DNA from: DATDOO01 sp035293245
Lineage (GTDB): Bacteria; Pseudomonadota; Gammaproteobacteria; Methylococcales; Methylococcaceae
Direction: 5' to 3'
Assembly: GCA_035293245.1 (NCBI GenBank)
Contig: DATDOO010000286.1
Span: forward strand, 1-5,793
DNA: 5,793 nt
The position numbers and the translations under genes were made by a program. Below, piece after piece: positions 5,737 to 5,793 of the stretch. The notes beneath the pieces are model-generated. The model was not told where the DNA came from and did no database searches. It saw only the letters and a program-made list of their open reading frames with translations. Each line of letters opens with the position of its first letter. The stretch's first letter is position 1.

Positions 5737-5793
5737 TTTGCCCTGCGGGCCTGATCGCTTTTCTCCTGCGATGCTCGGCAGCGTATAAGTCGC

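Larger units (their letters stand above)
5622..5793. other. Non-coding tail rich in small inverted repeats
   Basis: After the sppA stop there is no credible gene up to the window edge. Six short inverted repeats follow one another: CTCAA-A-TTGAG (5650-5660), CGCC-TAC-GGCG (5661-5671), GCGGGG/CCCCGC with a 6-nt loop (5684-5701), GCGCAT-CC-ATGCGC (5723-5736), GCCC-TGC-GGGC (5740-5750) and ATCGC/GCGAT with a 9-nt loop (5754-5772). The stretch around 5690-5720 resembles, from memory, a family of interspersed intergenic repeats common in GC-rich Proteobacteria that contain a GAGGTACTTTT-like core; that is an inference. Confidence 0.55.

Noticed and set aside
5660..5788. Short open stretch in the sppA downstream region reading GLFNAGFRPRATRYFC and onwards to a stop near 5786
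   Set aside because: There is no start codon with a ribosome site, an in-frame stop precedes it at 5657-5659, and the DNA is dominated by inverted repeats.
5622..5793. CRISPR array or tandem repeat in the tail
   Set aside because: The inverted repeats differ from each other in sequence and spacing; no direct repeat unit recurs.

Overview
The window looks like a chromosomal segment of a motile, GC-rich Gammaproteobacterium. The evidence is two gene neighbourhoods typical of that class, the CheR variant (TTHETSWFRD), and consistently GC-rich third codon positions. I cannot name the genus. There are no RNA genes, CRISPR arrays, insertion sequences, phage genes or defence genes. All seven genes belong to recognisable families, and I see no frameshift or pseudogene.

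Layout. Positions 1-1339 (minus strand) hold the chemotaxis pair cheV then cheR; cheR runs off the left edge of the window. A compact 85-bp divergent promoter region (1340-1424) separates them from flgA (plus strand, 1425-2141), the periplasmic chaperone for flagellar P-ring assembly. This cheR-cheV / flgA divergence matches the flagellar gene order of Vibrio and Pseudomonas, but flgM and flgN do not follow flgA here. Instead flgA converges on a small membrane protein of the DUF2628 type (2236-2733, minus), with an imperfect stem-loop in the gap.

A 275-bp non-coding region (2734-3008) with GC-rich inverted repeats then separates the DUF2628 gene from a plus-strand operon. That operon is rluC (23S rRNA pseudouridine synthase, 3009-3962), a HAD phosphatase overlapping it by ATGA (3959-4609), and a signal peptide peptidase SppA (4647-5621). 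The trio rluC-HAD-sppA is a conserved gammaproteobacterial cluster, normally next to rne. The last 172 bp are non-coding and hold six small inverted repeats in a row. They may be a degenerate interspersed intergenic repeat.

How the genes work together: CheR methylates chemoreceptors and CheV couples receptors to the CheA kinase while acting as a phosphorylatable receiver. FlgA helps build the flagellum those signals control. The second cluster is housekeeping (ribosome maturation, phosphate-ester clean-up, membrane proteolysis) and has no evident functional link to the first. Overall this is mostly ordinary core genome. The points worth a second look are the junction between the two modules, the repeat-rich tail, the paired cysteines around the SppA nucleophile, and the uncharacterised DUF2628 protein. 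I found no convincing evidence of a new multi-gene system.
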